From: Rossellomorea sp. y25
GTDB lineage: Bacteria > Bacillota > Bacilli > Bacillales > Bacillaceae_B
Length of the DNA stretch: 64,000 nucleotides
Reading direction: 5' to 3'
NCBI RefSeq assembly: GCF_038049935.1
Contig: NZ_CP145886.1
Coordinates: 1,116,001 to 1,180,000 of the forward strand
Of this stretch, positions 44,147 to 52,893 are shown piece after piece (position 1 is the first letter of the stretch; every line of letters starts with the position of its first letter). Position numbers and translations under genes: made by a program. Below the pieces are notes generated by a model. It ran no database searches and was not told the DNA's origin. It worked only from the letters and a program-made list of their open reading frames with translations.

Positions 44147-44347
44147 ATGCAACAAGGTACAGTAAAGTGGTTTAACGCAGAAAAAGGTTTCGGTTTCATC
44201 GAAATCGAAGGTGGAGAAGATGTATTCGTACATTTCTCAGCTATCCAAGGCGAAGGATTTAAATCTTTAGACGAAGGTCAAAAAGTTACATTTGACACTG
44301 AGCAAGGTCAACGTGGACTTCAAGCGACTAACGTAAACAAAGCGTAA
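44147..44347 (+). CDS. Cold-shock protein (CspA/CspB family), copy 2
   Basis: Same 66-residue protein as copy 1 (RNP1 [11 protein letters not shown]2 VFVHF). The duplicated block covers -10, 5' leader, gene and terminator (about 43243-43618 and 44010-44391). A 126-bp tandem array begins within 70 bp of the stop, followed by an RNA helicase gene; both gene products act on RNA structure. Confidence 0.97.
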   Translation: MQQGTVKWFNAEKGFGFIEIEGGEDVFVHFSAIQGEGFKSLDEGQKVTFDTEQGQRGLQATNVNKA

Positions 44348-44361
44348 TAGCTTTTGATGAA

Positions 44362-44389
44362 GGGACTCTCTCGGAGGGTCCTTTTTTTA
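44362..44389 (+). terminator. Terminator of csp copy 2
   Basis: GGGACTCTC / GGAGGGTCC-type stem with seven T; a diverged version of the terminator of copy 1. Confidence 0.88.
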
Positions 44390-44414
44390 TTTTTTATTGT
44401 TGTCTGGGCTGAAC

Positions 44415-45062
44415 GAGCCGCCTGCGCTTTAGGTGTCATCCAGCTCCGGCGGCTAGAGGCTCGAGGTCATAAGTCAAACATGCCAAAAAGGCAAAGAACG
44501 CCTTTCCGGCATGTTCGTCTTATGCTTGTCGCCTCTGGGCGAGCCGCCTGCGCATTTGGTGTCATCCAGCTCCGGCGGCTAGAGGCTCGAGGTCATAAGT
44601 CAAACATGCCAAAAAGGCAAAGAACGCCTTTCCGGCATGTTCGTCTTATGCTTGTCGCCTCTGGGCGAGCCGCCTGCGCATTTGGTGTCATCCAGCTCCG
44701 GCGGCTAGAGGCTCGAGGTCATAAGTCAAACATGCCAAAAAGGCAAAGAATGCCTTTCCGGCATGTTCGCCTTATGCTTGTCGCCTCTGGGCGAGCCGCC
44801 TGCGCATTTGGTGTCATCCAGCTCCGGCGGCTAGAGGCTCGAGGTCATAAGTCAAACATGCCAAAAAGGCAAAGAACGCCTTTCCGGCATGTTCGTCTTA
44901 TGCTTGTCACCTCTGGGCGAGCCGCCTGCGCATTTGGTGTCATCCAGCTCCGGCGGCTAGAGGCTCGAGGTCATAAGTCAAACATGCCAAAAAGGCAAAG
45001 AACGCCTTTCCGGCATGTTCGCCTTATGCTTGTCGCCTCTGGGCGAGCCGCCTGCGCTTTAG
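44415..45062. repeat. Tandem array: five 126-bp units plus an 18-bp partial
   Basis: Units start (GAGCCGCCTGCGC) at 44415, 44541, 44667, 44793, 44919 and a partial at 45045: exact 126-bp period. Units differ at only a few sites. Each can fold as AGCCGCC/GGCGGCT plus a long nested hairpin: AGAGGC/GCCTCT, CATAAG/CTTATG, ACATGCC/GGCATGT, AAAGGC/GCCTTT. GC content is higher than the surroundings. Because 126 is a multiple of three, a 260-codon frame stays open through it, but it has no ribosome site and odd composition, so I do not call it a gene. The first unit and the terminal partial share GCGCTTTAG, the inner units GCGCATTTGG. Confidence 0.95.
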
Positions 45063-45066
45063 ATAT

Positions 45067-45097
45067 AAAAAGGGACCGACAGCGTTCGTCGGTCCCG
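45067..45097 (-). terminator. Hairpin at the right edge of the tandem array
   Basis: GGGACCGAC-AGCGTTC-GTCGGTCCC, a perfect 9-bp stem; the T run is only on the minus strand, so it would stop leftward transcription before it enters the array. Confidence 0.65.
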
Positions 45098-45263
45098 GAG
45101 ACAACATGTTACAAGTTAAAAATGGTTAGGTAAAGCATAACACACTATCGGTGGAATACCTAAAGATATTTGAAAAGAATTTGCTGGGGGTATAATTCCA
45201 TTGAATAGAATCGACACTTTCCTATGAGAATAAAACTAAAGAAGGAATAAATGAGGTAGTGAA

Positions 45264-46709
45264 ATGAGTATAAAACAATTTACGGATTATAAGCTTAGTA
45301 ATGAAATTGTAAGGGCTCTATCCGGTTTAGGGTATCAAGCTCCAACCGAGGTTCAATCCAAGGTGCTTCCATTGGCTCTGGAGAAGAAGGATCTTGTTGT
45401 GCGTTCCCAAACAGGAAGCGGTAAGACAGCCTCTTTCGGGATTCCGATTTGCGAGATGGTACAGTGGGAAGAGAATAAGCCTCAAGCCCTTGTGCTGACG
45501 CCAACACGTGAACTCGCGGTTCAAGTAAAAGAAGACATCACAAACATCGGTAGATATAAGCGTATCAAAGCGGCTGCCGTGTACGGGAAATCTCCTTTTC
45601 AACGACAAAAACTTGAGCTTAAGCAGAAAAATCATGTCGTAGTAGGCACTCCCGGTCGTGTTCTCGATCATATTGAAAAAGGAACATTCCCACTGGATAA
45701 GCTTTCGTACCTTGTAATCGACGAAGCCGATGAGATGCTTAACATGGGGTTTATCGAACAGGTGGAAGCGATTATTCAGGAGCTGCCGACTGAGCGGGTA
45801 ACGCTGACATTCTCAGCTACATTACCAGAGGATGTGGAAACACTTTGCCATAAATATATGAAGAAACCAGTTCACATTGAAATCAAAGCAACGGGTATTA
45901 CGACAGATAAAATCGATCACTCTTTGATCGAAGTGAGAGAGGAGAATAAGCTGACTCTGCTGAAAAACGTCACAACTGTTGAAAATCCCGATAGCTGCAT
46001 CATCTTTTGCCGAACAAAAGAAAATGTTGATACATTATGTGATGAGTTGGATCGATCAGGGTATCCCGTTGATAAAATTCATGGCGGTATGATTCAGGAA
46101 GCGCGCTTTGAAGTGATGGACGATTTTAAAAGAGGGGAATTCCGGTACCTGGTGGCAACGGATGTGGCAGCCCGTGGAATCGATATTGAAAACATTACAC
46201 ATGTCATCAATTATGATATCCCCATGGAAAAAGAAAGTTATGTTCACCGCACGGGAAGAACGGGCCGCGCAGGTTCTGAAGGGAAGGCGATCACCTTCTG
46301 CACACCGTATGAAGATAAATTCCTTGCCGAGATTGAAGACTATATCGGATTTACGATTCCAAAGCTGCAGTCGCCGTCGGAAGAAGCAGTGTCAAAAGCC
46401 AAAGCGGATTTTGATCGGAAATTAGACACGGAACCTGATTTTAAATCAGACAAGAGTGAGCAATTGAACAGAGGTATCATGAAGCTCTACTTCAATGGTG
46501 GGAAGAAAAAGAAAATCAGGGCAGTCGATTTCGTCGGAACAATTGCGAAACTTGATGGCGTGACTGCTGACGACATCGGGATCATCACGATCCAGGAAAA
46601 CCTTTCGTATGTGGAGATATTGAATGGCAAAGGGCCGTTGGTCTTACAAGCGATGAAGAAAACCACAGTCAAGGGTAAGATGCTGAAGGTTCATGAAGCG
46701 AGGAAATAA
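45264..46709 (+). CDS. dbpA: DEAD-box ATP-dependent RNA helicase DbpA/YxiN
   Basis: 481-residue helicase, matching B. subtilis YxiN in length. Motifs: Q-motif region, GSGKT (I), PTREL (Ia), DEAD (II), SAT (III), and [10 protein letters not shown] (VI). A C-terminal RNA-recognition domain (about 405-480; [20 protein letters not shown]) is the DbpA RBD that targets hairpin 92 of 23S rRNA during 50S assembly. Own terminator. Its proximity to the cold-shock genes suits RNA remodelling at low temperature. Confidence 0.95.
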   Translation: MSIKQFTDYKLSNEIVRALSGLGYQAPTEVQSKVLPLALEKKDLVVRSQTGSGKTASFGIPICEMVQWEENKPQALVLTPTRELAVQVKEDITNIGRYKRIKAAAVYGKSPFQRQKLELKQKNHVVVGTPGRVLDHIEKGTFPLDKLSYLVIDEADEMLNMGFIEQVEAIIQELPTERVTLTFSATLPEDVETLCHKYMKKPVHIEIKATGITTDKIDHSLIEVREENKLTLLKNVTTVENPDSCIIFCRTKENVDTLCDELDRSGYPVDKIHGGMIQEARFEVMDDFKRGEFRYLVATDVAARGIDIENITHVINYDIPMEKESYVHRTGRTGRAGSEGKAITFCTPYEDKFLAEIEDYIGFTIPKLQSPSEEAVSKAKADFDRKLDTEPDFKSDKSEQLNRGIMKLYFNGGKKKKIRAVDFVGTIAKLDGVTADDIGIITIQENLSYVEILNGKGPLVLQAMKKTTVKGKMLKVHEARK

Positions 46710-46736
46710 ATAATCTATAAAAGAGATCATATCATG

Positions 46737-46769
46737 CAGCGAATTTATCAAAATTCGCTGTTTTTTTAT
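46737..46769 (+). terminator. Terminator of dbpA
   Basis: CAGCGAATTT / AAATTCGCTG stem with a run of seven T. Confidence 0.9.
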
Positions 46770-46865
46770 GTTTTGGGACATAAATGATGAGTGAATTAGA
46801 GAAAAAAGGTGAGGTGATAGTCCTTTGGGTGATAAAAGAGGGGGACATTCTTTAAGGGTTCTTGA

Positions 46866-46942
46866 TATATCAGCGAAATCATGATTTTATCAGCGATATT
46901 TTCAATATATCAGCGAAATCTCAAATTTATCAGCGAACTCAG
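46866..46942 (+). repeat. Exact 20-bp-periodic TATCAGCGA array (4 units)
   Basis: TATCAGCGA starts at 46868, 46888, 46908 and 46928. The second unit (TATCAGCGATATTTTCAATA) is identical over 20 bases to the first unit of the array at 53917. Spacers are AT-rich and variable. Confidence 0.85.
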
Positions 46943-47020
46943 ACATTCAAAGCATTAAAAGATAGGCCCAACCAGCGTCCAGTTATCTATCGCTGCGTCC
47001 CGATATAATCTGAGATCCAT

Positions 47021-47075
47021 TTAACGGCGGAATTCTGATGTTAACGGCGAAATTTCAAAAATAGCGGCGAAACTG
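47021..47075 (+). repeat. Exact 20-bp-periodic TTAACGGCG array (3 units)
   Basis: TTAACGGCG at 47021 and 47041 and ATAGCGGCG at 47061, with spacers such as AAATTTCAAAA. It has the same period and spacer type as the TATCAGCGA array 80 bp upstream, but a different core. Confidence 0.7.
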
Positions 47076-47089
47076 CCACAACGGTATAA

Positions 47090-47118
47090 GTGGGACACGG
47101 TGCCTGTCCCCCTGTCCC
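47090..47118. repeat. Interspersed GGGAC repeat, copy 5
   Basis: GTGGGACACGGTGCC then TGTCCCCCTGTCCC: 29 bases that differ by a single base from the copy at 54018. Confidence 0.75.
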
Positions 47119-47146
47119 AACAAAAAAACGTTATTGAAAAATAATG

Positions 47147-47175
47147 TTGTAATCGTTTTCAATCTGTTGTATTAT
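47147..47175 (+). promoter_or_regulatory. lacI-family gene promoter overlapped by a cre box
   Basis: -35 TTGTAA (47147-47152), 17 bases, -10 TATTAT (47170-47175). TTGTAATCGTTTTCA (47147-47161) fits the CcpA cre consensus WTGNAANCGNWNNCW at every defined position, so catabolite repression is expected. Confidence 0.8.
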
Positions 47176-47190
47176 TCAGTTAAAGGAAAT

Positions 47191-47204
47191 CCGAAACGTT
47201 TTGG
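47191..47204. promoter_or_regulatory. LacI-family operator O0 (CCGAAACGTTTTGG)
   Basis: Between the -10 box and the start of the regulator gene; identical to the two operators at 48294 and 48336, indicating autoregulation. Confidence 0.75.
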
Positions 47205-47215
47205 GAGATGTGTAA

Positions 47216-48232
47216 GTGACTACGATTAAAGATATTGCCAGAGTAGCCGGGGTATCCGTTACGACGGTGTCAAGGGCGTTAAATGGATATTCAGATGTCA
47301 ATGAAGACACGAGAAAGAAGATTGCAGAAGTTGCCAAAGAGTTAAATTATAGTCCAAATTCGATTGCCCGAAGTTTAGTTATGAAAAAGTCGAAAACGAT
47401 TGGATTACTCGTTTCCGGATTTACAAAGGAAAGTGTGAAGGATAATTTCATCGTGGAAGTGCTGGCGGGCATTAATGAATTTGTTTCCGGTTCTGACTAC
47501 GATCTTGTCCTATTCAACACCAATTCTTCGAAGCAGCGTGAAAAGACGTATACTCAACTTTGCAGGGAAAGAAGAGTGGACGGGGTCATAATCCAGGGGA
47601 TTCGCACCGATGATCCTTATTTACATGAAGTCGTCGAAAGTGATATTCCTTGCGTATTAATTGATATTCCCCTTGAGTCCGGGAATGTGAGTCATGTGAC
47701 AACGGATAATGTATTAGGAGCTGAGAAAGCCGTTCAACATTTACTCGAAAATGGTCACAAGAACATCGGGATGATTAATGGACATGAGTTTGCGTTTGTT
47801 AGTCAGCAGCGATTGGAAGGGTATAAAAACGCTTTGCAAAAAGCAAGGGTAGAACTCAATACCAACTACATCGTGAATGGTAAGTTCACAGAAGAAAGCG
47901 GAAAGAAAGCAGCTAACACATTATTGACCTCACATCCTGAAATAACAGCTATATTTTGCGCAAGCGATTTAATGGCCATTGGAGCGATGAGTGCAGCGAA
48001 AGAGTTGAAGATACAGGTGCCAGAAAAACTTTCCATTGTCGGGTATGATGATATACTGCTTGCTTCCTATGTTAGTCCCAAGCTGACAACCATCCAACAA
48101 AATAAGTTTCAGCTGGGGTATGAAGGGGCAAGATTATTGCTCGACTTATTATCAAATCAATCCAAGACCCATCGAATGGTGTTGGAGACAAAGTTAATCA
48201 AAAGAGAAAGTACGAATCATAGAAATGAATAA
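47216..48232 (+). CDS. LacI-family transcriptional regulator of the oligosaccharide operon
   Basis: 338 residues: N-terminal LacI helix-turn-helix and hinge (TIKDIARVAGVSVTTVSRALNG; NYSPNSIARSL) and a periplasmic-binding-protein-like effector domain with the usual SDLMAIGA and VGYDDI motifs. The GTG start follows GGGAGATG. It is the first gene of a cluster with a debranching-type glycosidase and ABC sugar transporter, and three identical 14-bp operators surround it, so it is very likely the local repressor. The effector is probably an imported oligosaccharide. Confidence 0.94.
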   Translation: MTTIKDIARVAGVSVTTVSRALNGYSDVNEDTRKKIAEVAKELNYSPNSIARSLVMKKSKTIGLLVSGFTKESVKDNFIVEVLAGINEFVSGSDYDLVLFNTNSSKQREKTYTQLCRERRVDGVIIQGIRTDDPYLHEVVESDIPCVLIDIPLESGNVSHVTTDNVLGAEKAVQHLLENGHKNIGMINGHEFAFVSQQRLEGYKNALQKARVELNTNYIVNGKFTEESGKKAANTLLTSHPEITAIFCASDLMAIGAMSAAKELKIQVPEKLSIVGYDDILLASYVSPKLTTIQQNKFQLGYEGARLLLDLLSNQSKTHRMVLETKLIKRESTNHRNE

Positions 48233-48293
48233 ACGTTAGTGAAAGTCTTCAAAAGGAAGAGGAGTAAAAGCCAACTTTTATTTAGGGGGTAAT

Positions 48294-48307
48294 CCGAAAC
48301 GTTTTGG
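48294..48307. promoter_or_regulatory. LacI-family operator O1 (CCGAAACGTTTTGG)
   Basis: Same 14-mer as at 47191, upstream of the glycosidase gene. Confidence 0.78.
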
Positions 48308-48335
48308 AAATGGATATATTTTTTTTGCCGGATTT

Positions 48336-48349
48336 CCAAAACGTTTCGG
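48336..48349. promoter_or_regulatory. LacI-family operator O2 (CCAAAACGTTTCGG)
   Basis: Exact reverse complement of O1, 42 bp (four helical turns) away, so two dimers would bind the same DNA face. Confidence 0.78.
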
Positions 48350-48416
48350 AAAACAGGAAAACACCGATATGACTCACTAACAAAAACGAAGCGTTATGAA
48401 AGTAGGAGGAACCAAT

Positions 48417-50525
48417 ATGAACTACAGAGTGATTAAAGAAAACAACTTATTTCTTCTTACAGATGAGCAGGGAGATATCGTTTCAGATCACAGTTATGGA
48501 CTTGGTTTATACAAGAATGACACGAGGTACCTTAGCAAGTTGAATGTAAAAATAAATAATGAAAAACCGATTCTATTACATTCGGATGGATCCGAAAACT
48601 ATATGTCTACGATTCTATCGACGAACCCCCACCAAGAGGAGGAGGGAAATCTTATTCTCTGGAGGGAATCAGTAGAAATTGAACGTAAGCGCTTTATTTA
48701 TGATGATGTGTTATATGAAACGATTACGACGAAAAACTATTACCCAAAGCCGGTCTCGTTTGAGTTGAATATAGAAGTCGATGTGGACTTTAACGATATG
48801 TTCATCGTACGCGGGTTCCAAACTGGGAACGTAGGAAAGAGAACAGGTCAGAACGTTGAGGATCAATCCCTCACCTTCCAATATGAAGGAGCAGACGATA
48901 TCAATCGTGCGACAAAGATTCAGTGGGATGCCAAAGCGAAAAACGTGAAGGAAAATGGAGAGATTACTTTCCAGGTTGATCTTCAGCATGAGGAAGAACA
49001 GTCCATTACGTTTATGATTGTGCCACTGGAAAATGTAGAAACCAGAGATGACATTTTACCTGTCGAAGAGGCTCTTCAAAAATTAAAAGTCTCTTATAAA
49101 GAATGGTCCGCTCAGTTAACGAAAGTAGAAACGGATTACCAGCCACTTCAACGCCTGGTGGACAGAGGATTGTCAGATCTTAGAGTGTTACTGACCGACA
49201 CTGGATACGGAAAGTTTCCTGTAGCTGGTCTGCCTTGGTTCGGGGTTCCATTCGGAAGAGACAGTCTGATTGCGGCCCTGCAAATGATTGCCTTCGAACC
49301 ACAGGTTGCAAGAGGCACCCTGTTCACCATGGCCAGTGAGCAAGGGACGAAGGTGGATCCTTGGAGAGACGAACAGCCGGGCAAGATCATGCATGAAATA
49401 CGCTACGGGGAGCTTGCCAATACGAACCAGATTCCGTTCACGCCTTATTACGGAACGATTGATGCAACACCGTTATTCCTTGTTCTTTTAACAGAGTATG
49501 TGAAATGGACCGGTGATTTGGATACGTTCCATAAGCTTGAAGATAATGTGAAGAGAGCTCTTGAATGGATTGACCAGTACGGAGATCGTGACGGAGATCT
49601 ATTCGTTGAGTACCATCAGGAATCATCCAAGGGAATTGCCAACCAGGGCTGGAAGGATTCCGGGGACTCCATCGTTCATCGAAACGGGGACTACGCTGAT
49701 ACGCCGATTGCCTTAGTAGAGGTCCAAGGATATGTGTATCAGGCGAAACGTGGATTGGCTGCTGTTTATGAAGCACTTGAGAATATTGAAACGGCTTCTA
49801 GATTAAAAGCAGAAGCGAAAAACCTGCAAGAACGATTTGAACAGGAGTTTTGGATGGACGACCAGGAATTCTACGCCATCGCCCTTGATCAAAACAAAGA
49901 AAAGGTAGGTACGATCACTTCCAATCCAGGGCATGTTTTATATTCGGAAATGATGTCAGGGAACCGTGCTGAAAAAGTAAGTCAAACGTTAACGAATGAC
50001 AAAATGTTTTCAGGATACGGAATTCGTACCATGGGGAAAGGCGAAGCAGGCTATAACCCGATGAGCTATCACGATGGAAGCATTTGGCCACATGATAACA
50101 GCATGACTCTGCTGGGATTAAGTAAACTAGGATTTACCGAGGAATCAAAGAAGGTGATGAGCGGACTGATTGATGCATCCCGCCACTTCGAATATGATCG
50201 ACTGCCGGAATTGTTCTGCGGGTATGAGTCTGCAATTGGGAAGGCTGTAAAGTATCCGGTCGCATGTTCACCACAAGCGTGGGCAGCGGGGACACCACTT
50301 GTGTTTATACAATCACTGCTAGGGTTATTCCCGAACAGTCTTACAAAAGAAATCCATCTCAATCCGATTTTACTCGATGAAATGAATATGTTGACGGTTC
50401 ACGATATAACGATTGGTGATGGAGTGCTATCTCTTTCCTTAATGCGAAAAGGAGACAAAGTAGAAACCACCATTATAGAAAACACAACAGGCTACGACAT
50501 TGTGAAAGAAAAACAGACAGTGTAA
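48417..50525 (+). CDS. Amylo-alpha-1,6-glucosidase/glycogen-debranching-type glycoside hydrolase
   Basis: About 702 residues. An N-terminal beta-sandwich (GDE_N_bis type; NLFLLTDEQGDIVSDHSYGLGLY region) is followed by a (alpha/alpha)6 barrel like GH15/MGH enzymes (GLPWFGVPFGRDSLIAALQM, IANQGWKDSGDSI, YNPMSYHDGSIWPHDNSM). There is no signal peptide, so it hydrolyses imported oligosaccharides in the cytoplasm. Start at ATG 48417 after AGGAGG. The cluster context with an ABC importer, not glycogen genes, points to dietary oligosaccharides. Confidence 0.88.
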   Translation: MNYRVIKENNLFLLTDEQGDIVSDHSYGLGLYKNDTRYLSKLNVKINNEKPILLHSDGSENYMSTILSTNPHQEEEGNLILWRESVEIERKRFIYDDVLYETITTKNYYPKPVSFELNIEVDVDFNDMFIVRGFQTGNVGKRTGQNVEDQSLTFQYEGADDINRATKIQWDAKAKNVKENGEITFQVDLQHEEEQSITFMIVPLENVETRDDILPVEEALQKLKVSYKEWSAQLTKVETDYQPLQRLVDRGLSDLRVLLTDTGYGKFPVAGLPWFGVPFGRDSLIAALQMIAFEPQVARGTLFTMASEQGTKVDPWRDEQPGKIMHEIRYGELANTNQIPFTPYYGTIDATPLFLVLLTEYVKWTGDLDTFHKLEDNVKRALEWIDQYGDRDGDLFVEYHQESSKGIANQGWKDSGDSIVHRNGDYADTPIALVEVQGYVYQAKRGLAAVYEALENIETASRLKAEAKNLQERFEQEFWMDDQEFYAIALDQNKEKVGTITSNPGHVLYSEMMSGNRAEKVSQTLTNDKMFSGYGIRTMGKGEAGYNPMSYHDGSIWPHDNSMTLLGLSKLGFTEESKKVMSGLIDASRHFEYDRLPELFCGYESAIGKAVKYPVACSPQAWAAGTPLVFIQSLLGLFPNSLTKEIHLNPILLDEMNMLTVHDITIGDGVLSLSLMRKGDKVETTIIENTTGYDIVKEKQTV

Positions 50526-50580
50526 TCACATCCAGGAATAACAATCCTATTTTAAATAAATCAATAAAGGGGTTATGAAA

Positions 50581-51828
50581 ATGGCGAAGAAGAAGTGGAT
50601 CGCGAGTCTAGGAATTACGACGATGTTAGTGGGATCGGTATTGGCAGGATGCAGTGGATCAGATGAGAAGACGAGTTCAAATGGAGCAAGCGAAAAGGTC
50701 GAAATCACTCTTGCAGGCTGGGGAGGAAATCCTTCTGAACAGAAGCTTTTAACTCAAACGATTTCTGATTTTGAAGAAAAACATCCGAATATTGACGTAA
50801 AACACGAAGTCATTTCTGAGCAGTATATGGATGTATTGAAAACACGTTTGATTGGTGGAGAAGGTCCCGACGTTTTCTATTTGGATGCTCTGGAAGCTCC
50901 TGCCCTGATTGAAACAGGGGTTGTTGAGCCGCTGGATGATTACGTAACAGAAGATTTCGATGTGAAAGATTTCGAGAAACCGATGCTTGAAGCGTTCCAG
51001 GTGGATGGAAAGACATATGGTTTCCCGAAAGACTATTCGACTCTAGCTCTCTTTTACAATAAAAAGATGTTTGAAGAAGCAGGTGTGGAAGTTCCGAAAA
51101 CATGGGATGAGCTTCGTGAAGTTTCAAAGGCTCTGACGAAAGATGGCGTTTATGGATTTGGAGTAGCTCCGGAACTAGCCCGCCTTTATCACATTGCTCA
51201 GGCAACCGGTGGGGAAGTCGTGAAGGATGATCAAGCGAACTTTGCTTCAGATAAAGTGGTCAATGCCCTTCAGCCGATCATCGACCAGCATAACGAAGAC
51301 AAAACCTCTGCACAGGCTTCAGAAGTAGGAGCGAACTGGGGAGGAGAAATGTTCGGTCAAGGGAAAGCAGCCATGGTCATCGAAGGAAACTGGGCGATTC
51401 CATTCCTAGCGGATACGTTCCCGGATGTTGAATACGGAACGGCTGAATTACCGACAATCAATGGAGAAAAAGGAACAATGGCCTACACGGTTGGATATGT
51501 GATGAATGCGGCATCGGAAAAGAAGGAAGCTTCATGGAAGCTGATTTCGTATCTAACTGGTAAAGAAGGAATGGAAACGTGGACTTCTAAAGGGTTTGCC
51601 CTTCCGACACGTAAGTCAGTAGCTGAAAAATTAGGGTATGACAAGGATGAATTACGCGGAGCACTTGTAGCCGGAGCACCATATGCAACGGTTTGGGCAG
51701 AAGGAAAGAACCTGCCGATCATCATGAACAACTTTAACAACCAATTTATCGCTGCCTTCCTGGGAGACAGACCTCTGGATGAAGCACTGAAAGAAGCAGA
51801 AGAACAAGCGAATAGCGAAATTCAATAA
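50581..51828 (+). CDS. ABC sugar transporter, solute-binding lipoprotein
   Basis: About 415 residues with a lipoprotein signal (lipobox VLAGC), a family-1 extracellular solute-binding fold (EKVEITLAGWGG..., GEGPDVFYLDA), and the usual C-terminal GKEGMETWTSKG region. Captures an oligosaccharide at the cell surface for the two permeases downstream. The ATG at 50581 has the best spacing from AAAGGGG; 50575 is an alternative. A stem-loop follows the stop. Confidence 0.93.
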   Translation: MAKKKWIASLGITTMLVGSVLAGCSGSDEKTSSNGASEKVEITLAGWGGNPSEQKLLTQTISDFEEKHPNIDVKHEVISEQYMDVLKTRLIGGEGPDVFYLDALEAPALIETGVVEPLDDYVTEDFDVKDFEKPMLEAFQVDGKTYGFPKDYSTLALFYNKKMFEEAGVEVPKTWDELREVSKALTKDGVYGFGVAPELARLYHIAQATGGEVVKDDQANFASDKVVNALQPIIDQHNEDKTSAQASEVGANWGGEMFGQGKAAMVIEGNWAIPFLADTFPDVEYGTAELPTINGEKGTMAYTVGYVMNAASEKKEASWKLISYLTGKEGMETWTSKGFALPTRKSVAEKLGYDKDELRGALVAGAPYATVWAEGKNLPIIMNNFNNQFIAAFLGDRPLDEALKEAEEQANSEIQ

Positions 51829-51839
51829 TCTTTTTAAAG

Positions 51840-51870
51840 GTACCTGGCACTGATGATGGTGTCAGGTACA
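51840..51870 (+). terminator. Stem-loop between binding protein and permease genes
   Basis: GTACCTGGCAC / GTGTCAGGTAC stem with no T run. It may protect the upstream message so the binding protein is made in excess over permeases. Confidence 0.6.
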
Positions 51871-51980
51871 GCTTTACCATTGACTGTATTCTTTCTTTTG
51901 AGGTCTTGGCTAGACAGACCTGGGCGGAAAGAATACAGGGAATAGGGCAGATTTTAGACAGATAGAAGGTAGGGATAAGA

Positions 51981-52880
51981 ATGAACAAACAATCTTCTAA
52001 GAAGAGATTACAGGATGCAGGACAAGGATACTTATTTATGTCTCCCACGCTATTTGTATTAGCGGTGTTTATTATTGGACCGATTCTTTATGCCATCTTT
52101 TTATCCTTTCATAAGGTTCAACTCCTGGGGGATATGAGTTTTGAATTTGTTGCATTTGAGAATTTTGCGAGGATCATGGAAGACAATCGGGCCATTATCG
52201 CTTTGAAAAACACGGCGAAGTACGTACTGATTGTGGTGCCAACACAAACCTTTCTGGCTTTGGTGCTGGCAGCGACGTTAAATGCGGGATTAAAAGGTGA
52301 GAAGCTTTTCAGGATTGTCTATTTCTTACCGACCTTAACGTCTTCAGCCGTGCTGACGCTGATCTTTATGTGGATGTATAACAAAGAAGGGCTGATCAAT
52401 AATCTTTTAGAAAAAGTAGGCTTGCCGACGTATAATTTCTTAGGTGATCCTGACATCGCCTTGAATGCGATTATGTTCATGAACATCTGGGCAACGGCAC
52501 CATTTTTCATGGTCATCTATCTTGCAGCGCTTCAGGATATTCCAGACTCGTTATATGAAGCGGCTGAACTGGACGGAGCGAATGCGATTCAGAAGTTCTT
52601 CTATGTGACCGTACCGTTTCTCAGGCCGGTTACATCCTTCGTCGTGATCATGGGGGTTATCGGAACGTTCCAGCTGTTTGATCAATCGTATATTTTCTCA
52701 GGTGGATCCGGTGGACCGAATAACTCGACGTTAACGGTTGTCCTCCTAATCTATCAATATGCCTTTAAATCATTGGGCACCATGGGGTATGCAGCCGCAC
52801 TTGCCTTCGCGCTCGCCATAATCATCCTGGTGGCGACACTGATTCAACGTAAATTCTCTAAAGAAGAATCACTCTATTAA
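51981..52880 (+). CDS. ABC sugar transporter permease, MalF/UgpA-like
   Basis: 299 residues, six transmembrane helices, and the EAA loop (SLYEAAELDGANAIQKFFYVTVPFL) that docks with the ATPase. Pairs with the next permease. No ATPase gene in the cluster; Bacillus commonly uses the shared MsmX ATPase for such importers (inference). Confidence 0.93.
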   Translation: MNKQSSKKRLQDAGQGYLFMSPTLFVLAVFIIGPILYAIFLSFHKVQLLGDMSFEFVAFENFARIMEDNRAIIALKNTAKYVLIVVPTQTFLALVLAATLNAGLKGEKLFRIVYFLPTLTSSAVLTLIFMWMYNKEGLINNLLEKVGLPTYNFLGDPDIALNAIMFMNIWATAPFFMVIYLAALQDIPDSLYEAAELDGANAIQKFFYVTVPFLRPVTSFVVIMGVIGTFQLFDQSYIFSGGSGGPNNSTLTVVLLIYQYAFKSLGTMGYAAALAFALAIIILVATLIQRKFSKEESLY

Positions 52881-52893
52881 GGAGGATGGAAGC

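Noticed and set aside
44354-45133. 260-codon open frame of 42-residue repeats
   Set aside because: It stays open only because the repeat unit is 126 bp; it starts inside the csp terminator without a ribosome site and has an unnatural composition. Reported as a DNA repeat instead.
46866-47075. CRISPR array
   Set aside because: Period of 20 bp with 8-9-bp cores and degenerate spacers, no cas genes; too short for repeat-spacer structure.
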